NCBI GenBank assembly: GCA_030431185.1 | Contig: JAUIJO010000062.1 | Location: 1-13,594 of the forward strand | Length of the DNA stretch: 13,594 bases | Direction of reading: 5' to 3' | From: Gammaproteobacteria bacterium | GTDB taxonomy: Bacteria > Pseudomonadota > Gammaproteobacteria > Xanthomonadales > Xanthomonadaceae | Program-made: the position numbers and the translations under genes | Shown: piece after piece, positions 13,376 to 13,594 of the stretch | Layout: each line of letters starts with the position of its first letter | Numbering within the stretch: the first letter of the stretch is position 1 | The notes under the pieces: model-generated | The model's input: only the letters and a program-made list of their open reading frames with translations | What the model was told of the DNA's origin: nothing | The model's database searches: none

Positions 13376-13594
13376 ATGGCGCTGGAGCGCACCCTTTCGA
13401 TCATCAAGCCCGATGCCGTCGCCAAGAACGTCATCGGCGAAATCTACGCCCGCTTCGAGAAGGCGGGCCTCAAGGTCGTCGCCGCCAAGATGAAGCAGCT
13501 CTCGCGCCAGGAGGCCGAAGGCTTCTACGCCGTGCATCGCGAGCGTCCGTTCTTCAATGCCCTGGTGGAGTTCATGATCTCCGGCCCGGTCATG
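13376..13594 (+). CDS. ndk: Nucleoside diphosphate kinase, N-terminal part (3' end outside window)
   Basis: Ndk transfers the gamma phosphate of ATP to other nucleoside diphosphates through a phosphohistidine and balances NTP and dNTP pools. The 73 visible codons begin MALERTLSIIKPDAVAKNVIGEI, with the phosphate-contacting lysine in SIIKPDAV (K11). They continue through FYAVHRERPFFNALVEFMISGPV, which carries the conserved tyrosine and Phe/base-stacking region. The normal length is about 141 residues, so the catalytic histidine lies beyond the window. ATG 13376 has GGAG at 13365-13368 seven bases upstream. It diverges from the TetR regulator across a 239-bp intergenic region that holds both promoters and an intrinsic terminator. 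Confidence 0.96.
   Translation, partial: MALERTLSIIKPDAVAKNVIGEIYARFEKAGLKVVAAKMKQLSRQEAEGFYAVHRERPFFNALVEFMISGPVM

Overview
The window is high-GC chromosomal DNA, most likely from a gammaproteobacterium of the Xanthomonadaceae (Lysobacter/Luteimonas/Xanthomonas-like). This placement rests on protein resemblance, the rpsA-ihfB-lapA-lapB order and a heptad-type intergenic repeat; no rRNA or other direct taxonomic marker is present. I see no phage, insertion sequence, CRISPR array, tRNA or rRNA. Almost everything is core metabolism or envelope biology, and I found no clear new defence or mobile system. The more interesting signals are regulatory and structural.

Left part (1-6532, + strand): the 3' end of rpsA with a terminator-like hairpin, then ihfB, lapA, lapB, a WbpL/WecA-type polyprenyl-phosphate sugar-1-phosphate transferase, a WbpM/CapD-type membrane-anchored nucleotide-sugar dehydratase, and galU. 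lapA through galU is a tightly packed, probably co-transcribed envelope block. LapA/LapB control LPS synthesis, the transferase and dehydratase start a surface glycan, and GalU supplies UDP-glucose. The rpsA-ihfB ... wbpL-wbpM bracket resembles the borders of the Pseudomonas aeruginosa O-antigen locus, but without the variable cassette.

Middle (6563-8687): a small three-helix membrane protein of unknown function on the - strand faces a PuuB-like FAD-dependent amine oxidase on the + strand, which probably starts at TTG. The stop of the oxidase overlaps the GTG start of a CsaA-family protein. A perfect 16-bp hairpin lies between csaA and the converging thiolase gene.

Right part (8780-13136, - strand, read leftward): a PsrA-like TetR regulator, then a FadN-type fused 3-hydroxyacyl-CoA dehydrogenase/enoyl-CoA hydratase, then a 3-ketoacyl-CoA thiolase. 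Together the two enzymes cover three of the four beta-oxidation steps; no acyl-CoA dehydrogenase is present. A perfect palindrome with the PsrA-type core CAAAC-N4-GTTTG overlaps the -10 element of a good promoter for this operon, which suggests a self-repressed operon induced by fatty acids. An 88-bp imperfect inverted repeat built of 7-bp units separates the two enzyme genes.

The last 240 bp hold a divergent + strand promoter, an intrinsic terminator between that promoter and ndk, and the 5' part of ndk, which runs off the window end.
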